Source: Caenispirillum salinarum AK4 (GTDB lineage: Bacteria; Pseudomonadota; Alphaproteobacteria; Rhodospirillales; Rhodospirillaceae). From it: a stretch of 64,000 bases of DNA. Shown piece by piece: positions 1-8,478 of the stretch. The DNA lies in assembly GCF_000315795.1 (NCBI RefSeq), contig NZ_ANHY01000006.1, forward strand, positions 310,001 through 374,000, read 5' to 3'. Position 1 is the stretch's first letter; the number at the start of each line of letters is the position of its first letter. The notes beneath the pieces were generated by a model. That model was not told where the DNA came from. It searched no databases and worked only from the letters and a program-made list of their open reading frames with translations. Made by a program: the position numbers and the translations under genes.

Positions 1-63
1 ACCGTCGAGGCCGGCACGACGACCGCACCGGAAGGCGAGAAGACGGAAACCACCGCCGCCTGA
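1..63 (+). CDS. C-terminal end of an unidentified protein (partial)
   Basis: An open frame enters from the left edge and stops at TGA 61-63. The visible 20 residues are Thr/Glu/Ala-rich and end in TETTAA, so they look like a disordered tail. Function cannot be inferred. A strong hairpin with a T-run follows at 93-125, which supports a real gene end here. Confidence 0.5.
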   Translation, partial: TVEAGTTTAPEGEKTETTAA

Positions 64-92
64 CGCGCGGCCCCCGACATGCCACACATCCA

Positions 93-125
93 GGCGCGGG
101 CCCAGCGGCCCGCGCCGCCGTTTTC
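93..125 (+). terminator. Rho-independent terminator
   Basis: Perfect 10-bp inverted repeat GGCGCGGGCC (93-102) / GGCCCGCGCC (107-116) with a CAGC loop, followed by GCCGTTTTC. It ends the transcript entering from the left edge. Confidence 0.75.
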
Positions 126-220
126 GCCACGCAGGGCCTTGTTTCCGCGTTGATTGAACGGCAAAAACCACTATCTCCAGCATGGAGCATCGACGCCGGC
201 CTGACAGAAGGACCACCGCC

Positions 221-643
221 ATGAAAGCCCCAGGCTTTTTCCGCAACGACCCCGACCGCGACGACGGCCCCTCCCGGGGCGGCGGCTGGAACGGCTCGGG
301 CGGGCGCGGGCCGGGCCGCGATCCGGGCAACCAGGGCCGCATGGACTTCAACCGCCGCTCGCTCATCAGCGTTGCCCTGGCGATCGCCTTTGCCGTCCTG
401 ATCGCGTCGGTGATGCCGCCGCCGCTCGTTGCTGCCACCTTCAGCGAAATCTGCTTCTTCGGCGCCCTGGGCATTGGCGTCGTCGCCGCCATCCGCCGCG
501 AGCCCATCGCCGGCGCGCCCGTGCTGACGGGGTGGGACCGCGCGGCAATGCTGCTCCTGCTCTCCCAGATCGCCGGCCTGTTCGTCGACCATGCCGAAGT
601 GGAGGCCTACCTGCGGCAGGTCCAACAGACCGGGCAGTTCTAA
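221..643 (+). CDS. Small membrane protein of unknown function
   Basis: A 140-residue protein I do not recognise. The N-terminal third is Gly/Arg/Asp-rich and disordered (NDPDRDD, GGGWNGSGGRG). Two hydrophobic segments follow, starting at SLISVALAIAFAVLIASV and FFGALGIGVVAAI, then a helical tail ending VQQTGQF. I chose the ATG at 221 because AGAAGGA sits 8 bases upstream; an in-frame ATG at 182 lacks such a site. The stop lies 2 bases before the M48 protease start, so the two are probably co-translated and may work together at the membrane. A membrane anchor or modulator for the protease is only an inference. Confidence 0.7.
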   Translation: MKAPGFFRNDPDRDDGPSRGGGWNGSGGRGPGRDPGNQGRMDFNRRSLISVALAIAFAVLIASVMPPPLVAATFSEICFFGALGIGVVAAIRREPIAGAPVLTGWDRAAMLLLLSQIAGLFVDHAEVEAYLRQVQQTGQF

Positions 644-645
644 CC

Positions 646-1503
646 ATGGCCGCCGGGCGCGCCCTGCTGCGCCCCGACGCCCTGGCGTCGTTGACGGCCA
701 TGGGCCTTGTGCTGGGCCTGGTCGGTTGGCTCTTCTCGGGCCCCAGCGGTCTTGCGGTGGCCGTCATCGCCATGGCGGTGACCATCGTTCTGGTGCCCAA
801 GGTGCCCGTGGACCTGGCGATGCGCGTCATCGGCGCCCGCCCGGTCCATCCCGAGGAGGCTCCGGGGCTCTACACCATCCTGATCGAGTTGTCGGACGCG
901 GCGGGCCTGGAGGCCGCTCCCATCCTCTACCGCGTGCGCGGCGGCCGCATCCTGGCGGTGGCTGTGGGGGATTCCAGCCGCTCCGCCCTCGCCCTGTCGG
1001 ACGGCATGACAGTGGTGATGGACGAGCGGGAGATGCGGGGCGTGCTGGCGCACGAGATCGCCCACATCGCCGCCGAGGACACGACGCTCATGAACCTGGC
1101 CGCCGCGCTCGGCCGGGTGATCCACACGCTGGCCATTTTCGGCCTGATCGCCGCCGTGCTCATCGTCCTGCTGACACCCGAGCCCGTGATCCCCTGGGTC
1201 GTCGGGCTGATCGCCCTGGCGCCCTGGGCCGCGACGTTGCTGCATCTCGCGCTCATGCGCCGGCGGGAGTTCGCCGCCGATGCCGACGCGGTGCGGCTCA
1301 CGGGGGACGCCGTCGGCCTCGCCCGGGCGCTGGTGAAGCTTGAGACGCTGCCCGCCGGCGGACTGGCGCGGCTGATCGGGGGCGGCCCGGGACGGCAGCG
1401 CCGGGGTCTTGGCTTTCTGCGCACCCATCCCAGCACCAGGGCCCGCATAGAGCGTCTGGTGGGTCCCATCTCCGACCGGGTGCGCCCCATGCGTTTCCAC
1501 TGA
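646..1503 (+). CDS. M48 family (HtpX-like) membrane metalloprotease
   Basis: A 285-residue inner-membrane zinc endopeptidase of the Ste24/HtpX family; such proteins degrade misfolded membrane proteins. The zinc motif HEIAH is at residues 136-140, and the third ligand is expected in the later EFAADADAV stretch. Two hydrophobic segments lie at the N-terminus (GLVLGLVGWLFSG, LAVAVIAMAVTIVLV) and two between the zinc motif and the EFAAD stretch, the usual HtpX topology. The open frame extends upstream, but the ATG at 646 is chosen because it follows the preceding stop by 2 bases and gives the normal HtpX length. The substrate is unknown. It differs from the second M48 protein near 18 kb, which is a periplasmic lipoprotein. 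Confidence 0.85.
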   Translation: MAAGRALLRPDALASLTAMGLVLGLVGWLFSGPSGLAVAVIAMAVTIVLVPKVPVDLAMRVIGARPVHPEEAPGLYTILIELSDAAGLEAAPILYRVRGGRILAVAVGDSSRSALALSDGMTVVMDEREMRGVLAHEIAHIAAEDTTLMNLAAALGRVIHTLAIFGLIAAVLIVLLTPEPVIPWVVGLIALAPWAATLLHLALMRRREFAADADAVRLTGDAVGLARALVKLETLPAGGLARLIGGGPGRQRRGLGFLRTHPSTRARIERLVGPISDRVRPMRFH

Positions 1504-1541
1504 CCCTGGACGCCGGTCCGGCCGCGCGCTATCACCTGGGC

Positions 1542-2189
1542 ATGGTCCAGACACCGCACCAGGAACCGCCGCCGCTGGTCTATGTCGTCGACGATGACGA
1601 CGCCCTGCGCGACTCGCTGACTTGGCTCATCCGCTCTGCCGATTACGAGGTGGCGGCCTACGACTCTGCCGATGCCTTCGTCGGCGCTTTTCGTGACGAA
1701 CGGCCGGCGTGTCTGCTGCTGGACGTGCGCATGCCCGGCATGTCCGGTCTGGAGTTGCAGGAGGCACTTCGCCTCCGCGGCATGACGGTGCCCATCATCT
1801 TTATCACCGGACACGGCGACGTACCCATGGCCGTTCGCGCGCTTAAGGCCGGGGCCTTCGACTTCGTGGAGAAACCCTTCGACGACCGCGTGGTGCTGGA
1901 CCGCATTCAGGCGGCCGTCGACGTCCACCGCGAACGCCTGGCGGAGCGGGACCACCATGATTCGCTGCTGCGCCGTTGGCGAACCCTGACGCCGCGGGAG
2001 CGGCAGACCCTGCGCAAGGTGGCGGACGGCCTGCAGAACAAGGTCATCGCTCACGAACTGGACATTTCCCAGAAAACGGTCGAGGTCCACCGTCACAACG
2101 GCCTGGAGAAGATGGCCTGCACCTCCGCCGCCGATCTCGCGCGGATGTTGATGACCCTCGGCGACGCGGCCCGGGACGACGCTTCCTGA
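1542..2189 (+). CDS. ttrR: FixJ/TtrR-type response regulator (REC + LuxR HTH)
   Basis: A 215-residue two-component regulator. The receiver domain (about residues 12-125) has the acidic pocket DDDD, the phospho-acceptor Asp61 in LLLDVRMPG, Thr89 and Lys111. The C-terminal LuxR/FixJ helix-turn-helix runs from LTPRERQTL to HRHNGLEKM. It directly precedes ttrBCA in the same orientation, matching the Salmonella ttrRS-BCA arrangement in which TtrR activates the reductase operon. The sensor kinase ttrS, normally adjacent, is absent: upstream is a protease, downstream is ttrB. The symbol rests on context, because REC-LuxR proteins look alike. Its likely target is the 155-bp gap before ttrB, which holds a palindrome. 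Confidence 0.75.
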   Translation: MVQTPHQEPPPLVYVVDDDDALRDSLTWLIRSADYEVAAYDSADAFVGAFRDERPACLLLDVRMPGMSGLELQEALRLRGMTVPIIFITGHGDVPMAVRALKAGAFDFVEKPFDDRVVLDRIQAAVDVHRERLAERDHHDSLLRRWRTLTPRERQTLRKVADGLQNKVIAHELDISQKTVEVHRHNGLEKMACTSAADLARMLMTLGDAARDDAS

Positions 2190-2234
2190 CGGCGATCCCT
2201 GACGGTAATCCCTTAGCAATCCCCTCAGGCTTAC

Positions 2235-2248
2235 TGGGGTTATCCCCA
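2235..2248 (+). promoter_or_regulatory. Candidate TtrR operator upstream of ttrB
   Basis: Perfect inverted repeat TGGGG-TTAT-CCCCA, about 100 bp before the ttrB start, flanked by similar C-rich words (AATCCCCT at about 2218-2225, ATACCCCC just after). The position fits an activator site for the reductase operon. No TtrR consensus is known to me for this group, so the assignment is inferred. Confidence 0.35.
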
Positions 2249-2344
2249 ATACCCCCAAAAGCCATACGCGCCTAGCGTGAGGACATGGACGGAGGGCGCC
2301 ACTCTCCGCCCCGCTTCATGCCAAGGACCCGAAGGGGATGACCA

Positions 2345-3106
2345 ATGGATTCGAGCCGCCGCGACTTTCTGAAGGGCGCCTGCTCGGTCACCGCCGGCGC
2401 GGCCATCTGCGTCGCCACTGCCGAGACGGCCGCCGCCGCCGCGCCCATGCGGCGGGGCGGCGATGCGTCCAGGCGCTATGCCATGGTGGTGGACCTGCGC
2501 AAGTGCATCGGCTGCCAGGCGTGCACCGTCGCCTGTTCCATGGAGAACCAGGTGCCGCTGGGCGACTTCCGCACCATCGTCTCGCAGTACGAGGTGCGCG
2601 ACGCCGACGATCCCACCCAGCCCGCCGCCACCTACACGCTGCCGCGCCTGTGCAACCACTGCGAGGACCCGCCCTGCGTGCCGGTCTGCCCGGTGCAGGC
2701 GACCTACCAGCAGAAGGATGGCAAGGTGCTGGTCGACGCCGACCGCTGCGTCGGCTGCGCCTACTGCGTCCAGGCCTGCCCCTACGACGCCCGCTACATC
2801 AACCCGGAGACCCAGACCGCCGACAAGTGCACCTTCTGCACCCACCGCACCGACGTCGGCCTGCTGCCCGCCTGCGTGGAAACCTGCACCGGCGGCGCCC
2901 GCGTCTTCGGCGACCTGCTCGACCCCGACAGCGAGATCAACGCCCTGCTGGCCGAGCATGAGGTCAAGGTGCTGCGGCCCGAGCAGGGCACCAGCCCGCA
3001 CGTCTTCTACATCGGCCTGGACGATCGCTTCCAGGGCAAGGTCGATGGCCAGGCCGCGCTGTGGGTCGTCCGCGACGACCAGGGCCACCGGATCGGGGAG
3101 GTCTGA
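2345..3106 (+). CDS. ttrB: Tetrathionate reductase-type FeS subunit B
   Basis: A 253-residue periplasmic ferredoxin-like subunit that passes electrons from the membrane subunit to the molybdoenzyme. The twin-arginine leader SSRRDFLKG is at residues 3-11, followed by an Ala-rich hydrophobic stretch. Four cysteine groups for [4Fe-4S] clusters are visible: CIGCQACTVAC, CNHCEDPPCVPVC, CVGCAYCVQAC and CTFC with a later PAC/TC. GAAGGGG lies before the ATG. It is first in ttrB-ttrC-ttrA, the same order as in Salmonella. The family also includes NrfC, PhsB and SrrB proteins; the TtrB reading comes from the operon and the large TtrA-like partner. Confidence 0.8.
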   Translation: MDSSRRDFLKGACSVTAGAAICVATAETAAAAAPMRRGGDASRRYAMVVDLRKCIGCQACTVACSMENQVPLGDFRTIVSQYEVRDADDPTQPAATYTLPRLCNHCEDPPCVPVCPVQATYQQKDGKVLVDADRCVGCAYCVQACPYDARYINPETQTADKCTFCTHRTDVGLLPACVETCTGGARVFGDLLDPDSEINALLAEHEVKVLRPEQGTSPHVFYIGLDDRFQGKVDGQAALWVVRDDQGHRIGEV

Positions 3107-3109
3107 GCC

Positions 3110-4222
3110 ATGAACGTGCCCGACATCATCGAGACCGTCAACGTCAGCCGCCATGCCGCCTGGCTGCCCTGGGCCGTCTCCTACTTCTTCCTGATCGGCC
3201 TGTCGACGGCCGGCGCCTTCCTCTCCCTGCCGCGCTTCCTGGCGGGCAAGGCGGACTGCGACCGGCTGGGGCGGCTGGCCGTGCTCATCATGCTGTCGGC
3301 CGCCCTCGCCGCCCCCGTGGCGCTGCTGGCCGACATGCACCAGCCCGGCCGTTTCTGGCACTTCTACGCCCACTTCACCCCCTGGTCGTGGATGAGCTGG
3401 GGCTCGCTCCTGCTGCCCGCCTATGTGGGTCTGGCCGTGGTCTACGGCTGGCTGGTGATGCGCCCCGCCCTGAGGGAAGGCCCCGCCCCGGCGCGTCTGC
3501 TGGCGCTGGGTTCCGGCGACCTGTCGGGCTTCGTGAGGCCGATTGCCGGGCTGACCGCCCTCGCCGGCCTGGCCGTGGTCGTCTACACGGGCATGGAGGT
3601 GATGGTGGTCGAGAGCCGGCCGCTGTGGAACACCGCCACCCTGCCGGTGATGTTCCTGTTCACCGCGCTGACGGGCGCCGCCGGCCTGGGCCTGCTGTTC
3701 AACCGGCTTCTCACCGGGCATGACGCCGTCACCGACCGCCGCTTCTATCGGATGCTCGCCCTGTTCTCCGGCCTCGTGCTGCTGAACGGCGCCGTCTGGC
3801 TGGCGCTGGGGTGGAGCGGCATCGGCACGGCGGAGGCCCGCGCGCTGGAGATCGTCGCCGGCTCCAACGTCTGGATGGGCGTGGCCGCCTGGGCGACCAT
3901 GACCGCCTTCGTGCTGCTGGTCTTCGGCCTCGCCAAGCCGCGCGGCCTGGGCTGGCTGGCCGGGCTGATCGCCCTGCACTCCGCCTGGATGTTCCGCTGG
4001 ACCGTCTTCATGGGCGGGCAGGCCATCCCCAAGACGGGCGCCGGCTTCTACGAGGTCCACCTGCCCATGGGGTCCGAGGGCCTGGCCGGAATCGCCGCCG
4101 CCATGGGCCTGTGGGTGGCCGTCGTCGCGATCCTCACCATGCTGGCCTCCTGGCGCGGGCGGAGCGATGCCGCCGCGTCGGCCTCACGCGCCGACCATGC
4201 CGTCCCCCACGCCGCCGAATGA
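3110..4222 (+). CDS. ttrC: NrfD-type membrane anchor subunit C
   Basis: A 370-residue integral membrane protein with about nine hydrophobic helices, of the NrfD/PsrC/TtrC quinol-oxidising family. It would anchor TtrA/TtrB on the periplasmic face and take electrons from quinol. The early segment DMHQPGRFWHFYAHF has the His/Trp-rich character seen near the quinone site of this family. The start lies 3 bases after the ttrB stop, with GGGGAGG in front of the ATG, so translation is probably coupled. It is slightly longer than enterobacterial TtrC. Confidence 0.8.
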   Translation: MNVPDIIETVNVSRHAAWLPWAVSYFFLIGLSTAGAFLSLPRFLAGKADCDRLGRLAVLIMLSAALAAPVALLADMHQPGRFWHFYAHFTPWSWMSWGSLLLPAYVGLAVVYGWLVMRPALREGPAPARLLALGSGDLSGFVRPIAGLTALAGLAVVVYTGMEVMVVESRPLWNTATLPVMFLFTALTGAAGLGLLFNRLLTGHDAVTDRRFYRMLALFSGLVLLNGAVWLALGWSGIGTAEARALEIVAGSNVWMGVAAWATMTAFVLLVFGLAKPRGLGWLAGLIALHSAWMFRWTVFMGGQAIPKTGAGFYEVHLPMGSEGLAGIAAAMGLWVAVVAILTMLASWRGRSDAAASASRADHAVPHAAE

Positions 4223-4255
4223 TGCCTCAAGCCTCCGAGATTTAGGAGCACCGCC

Positions 4256-7200
4256 ATGACTTCCCGCCGCAACCTCCTGAAGGGCGCCGCCGCCGTCGGT
4301 GGCCTGGCCGCCTTCGGCGCGGGCTACAGCGAAACCATCGCCAAGACCGCCGAGGGCCTGATCCACGGCACCGCCGGCGAGGCCCCGCGCGACCCGCGCA
4401 CCTTCAACGCCCCCAAGCCCGAATTCTCCGTCGACGCCGAGACCGGAGACCTGGTGCCCAACCCCGACCAGCAGGTCGCCTTCACCATGTGCATGGCCTG
4501 CAACACCATGTGCGGCGTGCGCGTGCGCACCGACAAGCAGACGGGCGCCGTCCTGCGGGTCGCCGGCAATCCGTACCATCCGCTGTCGGCGGAGACGCAC
4601 CTGCCCTACGAAACCTCCATCCGCGAGGCCTTCCTGTCGCTGACGGGCAAGGGCGAGGCCGGGCTTGCCGGCCGCTCCACCGCCTGCGGACGCGGCAACG
4701 CGGCGCTGGCGCAGATCACCAACCCCTACCGCGTGACCGAGTGCCTCAAGCGCGTCGGCCCGCGCGGGTCGGGCAAGTGGCAGACCATCCGCTTCGAGCA
4801 ACTGGTGGAAGAGATCGTCGAGGGCGGCGACCTGTTCGGCGAAGGGCCGGTGGAGGGCCTGCGCGCCATCCGCGACCTGGAGACGCCGCTGGACCCGGAC
4901 AACCCCGAATACGGCCCCAAGGCCAACCAGCTGGCCGTCATCCACGCGACGTCGGAGGGGCGCGAGGGCTTTCTCAAGCGCTTTGCCTTTAACTGCTACG
5001 GCACCCGCAATTATGCCCACCACGGCAGCTATTGCGGCCTGTCCATGCGTGTGGGCTCGGGCGCGGTGCTCAACGACCTGAAGGGCTACGCCCACGGAAA
5101 GCCGGACTTCGAGCACGTCGAGTTCGCCATCTTCCTGGGCAGCAGCCCCGGCAACGCCGGCAAGCCCTTCAAGCGCCAGGGCCGCATGGTCGCCAAGGCG
5201 CGGTCGGAGGGCGTGCTGAACTACGTGGTGGTCGAGCCCGTGCTGACCAATGCCTCCAGCATGGCGGCGCACGAGCGGAACCGCTGGCTGCCCATCACGC
5301 CGGGCACCGACGCCGCCCTCGCCATGGGCATGATCCGCTGGATCCTGGAGCACGAGCGTTTCGACGCCCGCTACCTCTCCCAGCCTGGCCCCGCCGCCGC
5401 CGAGGCCGCCGGGGAGGCCAGCTTCTCCAACGCCAGCCACCTTGTGGTGACGCAGGACGGCCACCCGCGCGAGGGCCGGTTCCTGCGGGCCTCCGACCTG
5501 GGCCTGCCGCTGGCGGACGTGGAGGGTGCGGAGCGCTACAAGAAGGGTGACGCCTTCCTCTGCATCGACGCCGCCGACGGGTCGGTGCGTCCGCACGGCA
5601 AGCCCGCGCCGGCCGCGCTGTTCCACGACGGCGTGGTGGAGACGCCCGAGGGGCCGGTCGCGGTCAAGACCAGCCTCCAGCTTCTCAAGGAAGAAGCGCA
5701 GCGCCACACCATCGAGGACTACGCTTCCTTCTGCGGCATCAAGCCCGAGGCAATCGAGGGCCTGGCGCGCGAGTTCACCGCCCACGGCAAGAAGGCCGCC
5801 ATCGACACCCACGGCGGCTCCATGCACGCCAACGGCTTCTATACGGCCTATGCGGTCCTGATGCTGAACCTGCTGATCGGCAACTGGAACCAGAAGGGCG
5901 GCATGGTCGACAGCATGGGGGGATTCCCCGAAGTCGCGCCGGGGCCGCGCTACAACCTGAAAAAGTTTCCCGGCATGGTGAAGCCCGCCGGCGTCTTCCT
6001 GTCGCGCTCGCGCTTCCCCTACCAGAAGACCAGCGAGTTCAAGCGCCGCACGGCCGCCGGGGAAAGCCCCTACCCCACCAGGGCGCCGTGGTATCCGTTC
6101 TCGCCGCCCATGCTGACCGAGTACCTGACCAGCGCCGTGAACGGCTACCCATACGGCCTGAAGGCCCTCGTCAGCTTCATGGCGAACCCCATCTACGGCC
6201 ACGCCGGCCTAAAGGCCGCGATCGGGGAGCAGCTGAAGGACCCCAAGGTGCTGCCGCTGTTCGTCGCCGTCGATGCCTTCATCAACGAGACCAATGCCAA
6301 CGCCGACTACATCGTGCCCGACAGCGTGATGTATGAAAGCTGGGGCTGGGCCGTGCCGTGGTCGGGCACGGTCACCAAGGCATCCACCGCCCGCTGGCCG
6401 GTGATCGAGCCGCGCCAGGCGAAGACGGCCGAGGACGACCGCGTGACCATGGAGACGTTCTTCATCGCGGTGGGCAAGCGCATGGGCCTGCCGGGCTTCG
6501 GCGAAGGGGTGATCCAGGACGCGGAGGGCGCCATGCATCCGCTCAACCGGCCGGAGGACTGGTACATCCGCGCGGGCGCCAACGTGGCCTATGCCGGCGG
6601 TGCGCCCGTCCCCGACGCCACCGACGACGACATCGCCCTGTCCGGTGTTGCTCGCATCATGCCCGAACTGGACCGTGCCCTGAAGCCCGAGGAAGTGCGC
6701 AAGGTCGCTCACGTCTACGCCCGCGGCGGCCGTTTCCAGGACTACGCGGAGGCCTACCAGGGCGACGAGTTGACCAACAAGGTCACCGCGCCGGCCGGCT
6801 TCTGCGTCTACAACGAAACCATAGGCGCGGCGGTCAACACCATGACCGGCGAGCGCTTCAAGGGCACGCCGACATGGTTCCCGCAGCGATTCGCCGACGG
6901 CACGGCGATCCGCGACCGCTACACCGCCGAGGACTGGCCGTTCCTGGTGTCGTCGTACAAGTCCAACATGCAGTCCAGCTATTCCATCGGGGCGCCGCGC
7001 CTGCGCCAGGTGCACCCCAACAACCCCATCTCCATCGGCGTGAAGGACGCCGAACGGCTGGGGATCGTCTCGGGAGACGCGGTGCGGCTGTCGACGCCCG
7101 ACGGCAGCGTGATCGCCACCGCCCTGGTCCGCCACGGCATCGCGCCGGGAGCCATCGCGGTGGAGCACGGCTACGGCCACAGAGAACTGGGCGCCCGCCG

Positions 7201-7372
7201 GCATGAGATCGACGGGGTGATGCAGCCCGACCTGGGCGGCTTCTCGGCCGGCGTGAACCTCAACGAGATCGGCCTGCTGGACCCCACCCGCGACGGCCGC
7301 GCGACCCTCGGGGATTGGGCCGTCGGCTCGGCGGCGCGGCAGGCCTTGCCCGCACGGCTGGAAAAGGCATGA
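4256..7372 (+). CDS. ttrA: Tetrathionate reductase-type molybdopterin subunit A
   Basis: A 1038-residue enzyme of the DMSO-reductase (Mo-bisMGD) superfamily. It would reduce tetrathionate to thiosulfate in the periplasm as an anaerobic electron acceptor reaction. The twin-arginine leader SRRNLLKG is at residues 3-10. [4Fe-4S] ligands are C79, C82, C86 and C144, and Cys260 in HHGSYCGLSM is the likely molybdenum ligand. The C-terminal part has the molybdopterin-dinucleotide-binding domain (HPNNPISIGVKDAERLGI). The length matches TtrA and exceeds ArrA/SrrA enzymes (roughly 800-900). The start has TAGGAG upstream. The natural substrate could be another oxyanion; operon order with ttrR, ttrB and ttrC favours tetrathionate. 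Confidence 0.75.
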   Translation: MTSRRNLLKGAAAVGGLAAFGAGYSETIAKTAEGLIHGTAGEAPRDPRTFNAPKPEFSVDAETGDLVPNPDQQVAFTMCMACNTMCGVRVRTDKQTGAVLRVAGNPYHPLSAETHLPYETSIREAFLSLTGKGEAGLAGRSTACGRGNAALAQITNPYRVTECLKRVGPRGSGKWQTIRFEQLVEEIVEGGDLFGEGPVEGLRAIRDLETPLDPDNPEYGPKANQLAVIHATSEGREGFLKRFAFNCYGTRNYAHHGSYCGLSMRVGSGAVLNDLKGYAHGKPDFEHVEFAIFLGSSPGNAGKPFKRQGRMVAKARSEGVLNYVVVEPVLTNASSMAAHERNRWLPITPGTDAALAMGMIRWILEHERFDARYLSQPGPAAAEAAGEASFSNASHLVVTQDGHPREGRFLRASDLGLPLADVEGAERYKKGDAFLCIDAADGSVRPHGKPAPAALFHDGVVETPEGPVAVKTSLQLLKEEAQRHTIEDYASFCGIKPEAIEGLAREFTAHGKKAAIDTHGGSMHANGFYTAYAVLMLNLLIGNWNQKGGMVDSMGGFPEVAPGPRYNLKKFPGMVKPAGVFLSRSRFPYQKTSEFKRRTAAGESPYPTRAPWYPFSPPMLTEYLTSAVNGYPYGLKALVSFMANPIYGHAGLKAAIGEQLKDPKVLPLFVAVDAFINETNANADYIVPDSVMYESWGWAVPWSGTVTKASTARWPVIEPRQAKTAEDDRVTMETFFIAVGKRMGLPGFGEGVIQDAEGAMHPLNRPEDWYIRAGANVAYAGGAPVPDATDDDIALSGVARIMPELDRALKPEEVRKVAHVYARGGRFQDYAEAYQGDELTNKVTAPAGFCVYNETIGAAVNTMTGERFKGTPTWFPQRFADGTAIRDRYTAEDWPFLVSSYKSNMQSSYSIGAPRLRQVHPNNPISIGVKDAERLGIVSGDAVRLSTPDGSVIATALVRHGIAPGAIAVEHGYGHRELGARRHEIDGVMQPDLGGFSAGVNLNEIGLLDPTRDGRATLGDWAVGSAARQALPARLEKA

Positions 7373-7398
7373 TGACCGCAGGACGGAACGAACTGGAC

Positions 7399-7424
7399 GG
7401 GGCGGATGCTGCGGCAACCGCCCC
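7399..7424. terminator. Stem-loop between the convergent ttrA and GAF-like genes
   Basis: GGGGCGG (7399-7405) pairs with CCGCCCC (7418-7424) across a 12-base loop in the 55-bp gap between the two converging stops. There is no clear T-run, so it may be a weak bidirectional terminator. Confidence 0.4.
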
Positions 7425-7427
7425 GCC

Positions 7428-7853
7428 TCAGCCCCAGGAACGGGTGGAGCGCGCGGGGTTCTCCTCCGCCATGCCGTCCATCTCGTCATAAGCGCGTTCA
7501 AGGGCCGTCTGGGCGTCCTCCAGGGCCGCCGCCATGGCGCGGCGTTCAAGCTCCAGGGCCAACAGGTTCATGGCGTTGCGCAGGTCGTCGGCGTAGGGCG
7601 CGAATTGCTCTGGATCATCGATCCGAAAGTCGACAACGCCGAAGGTCTCCGTGCCCGAAACCAGTGGAAACCGCTGCCAGCCGGCCGGCGGTTCGGGCGT
7701 GCCGATGTCCAGCCGCGCCGTCACCTGCGCCCTACCGACGCCGGGAACCTCCTTCAGGCCGGCGCCCACGAATCCTTCGAACTGCTGGCGGCCGGGCATC
7801 GACCGCGCCACACAGGCCAGAAGCAGCAGACGCGACGCGGTCGGGTCAGGCAT
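7428..7853 (-). CDS. Short GAF-like protein, possibly a kinase fragment
   Basis: A 141-residue protein. The first 100 residues resemble the sensor (GAF-like) module that precedes histidine kinases: LLLLACVARSMPGRQQFEGF, then a hydrophobic-charged alternation and LRNAMNLLALELERRAM. A predicted coiled coil follows (AAALEDAQTALERAYDEM), after which the protein simply ends; no H-box or ATPase domain is present. The start ATG at 7853 overlaps the end of the MEDS gene by 8 bases, so the two are translationally coupled. It may be a natural stand-alone sensor or the remnant of a MEDS/GAF kinase that lost its catalytic part. The family assignment is by eye. Confidence 0.55.
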   Translation of the reverse strand: MPDPTASRLLLLACVARSMPGRQQFEGFVGAGLKEVPGVGRAQVTARLDIGTPEPPAGWQRFPLVSGTETFGVVDFRIDDPEQFAPYADDLRNAMNLLALELERRAMAAALEDAQTALERAYDEMDGMAEENPARSTRSWG

Positions 7854-8478
7854 GACCGTGCGCGTGTCCGTCACAGCAAGCGCGGGCTTCGGCTTCGCTC
7901 GGCGGTTCGTAGTACGGGTTGGGCACGATCTGGTTGCGCACCAGCATAAGCGGATGCGCCTTGAGAATCTGGAAGAGCAGTTCGCCATCGAACAGCCGGG
8001 CGTCGTACTGGCAGATGGCGCTGAAGGGGCTGTCTGTCACCACCGCGTTCACCTGGCGCTCGTATGACACCAGATCGTCCACCCCCGGCAGGCCGGGATC
8101 GAGCGACCAGTCCATCTCGCCGGTAAAGAACACGGTGCCGCTCACCTTGCCGTGCATGTCGGCATAGGCGCGCCGCAGCGTCGACAGCATGGCGGCAGGA
8201 TCGAACCGCCCGCCGGGCGCGTAGGTGGAACGGGCGTCGCGAAACTGGAAATGGGGCTCGGCCAGAAGTTCGCGGGGAATGCCGCGCTGGACCAGATGGT
8301 CGTGGATCAGGTCAAGCTCGGTCTCGCAGGCGAAGTAGTCCGTCGATCCGCCGTTCGCCAGCACGCCGGCCATGATGCGCCCGATGGCGTCCATCCGTTG
8401 GTCTGGACTATCGTACAGGTAGCAGACATGCGTCCCGGGCTGGATCGACTCGATGGAAAAGGCGGCGTGACCGCTCAT
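7846..8478 (-). CDS. MEDS-domain (DcmR sensory domain) protein
   Basis: A 210-residue soluble protein matching the MEDS domain (methanogen/methylotroph DcmR sensory domain, a RecA/KaiC-like fold). Family-typical stretches are IQPGTHVCYLYDSPDQRMD, VLANGGSTDYFACE, FFTGEMDWSLD and FSAICQYDARLFDGELL. It has no DNA-binding or kinase domain, so it is a sensor needing a partner; the overlapping GAF-like gene is the obvious candidate. The tail carries a Cys pair and alternating His (CCDGHAHGHA), which could bind a metal or sense redox state (inference). It converges on the ttr operon, whose response regulator lacks a neighbouring kinase. Confidence 0.75.
   Translation of the reverse strand: MSGHAAFSIESIQPGTHVCYLYDSPDQRMDAIGRIMAGVLANGGSTDYFACETELDLIHDHLVQRGIPRELLAEPHFQFRDARSTYAPGGRFDPAAMLSTLRRAYADMHGKVSGTVFFTGEMDWSLDPGLPGVDDLVSYERQVNAVVTDSPFSAICQYDARLFDGELLFQILKAHPLMLVRNQIVPNPYYEPPSEAEARACCDGHAHGHA

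Noticed and set aside
2240-4060. A 606-codon open frame on the minus strand opposite ttrB/ttrC
   Set aside because: Low-complexity Gly/Gln/His/Ala-rich translation typical of antisense GC-rich DNA; the plus-strand genes have clear family motifs.
4184-6202. A 672-codon minus-strand frame opposite ttrA
   Set aside because: Shadow of ttrA without protein-like composition or a ribosome site.
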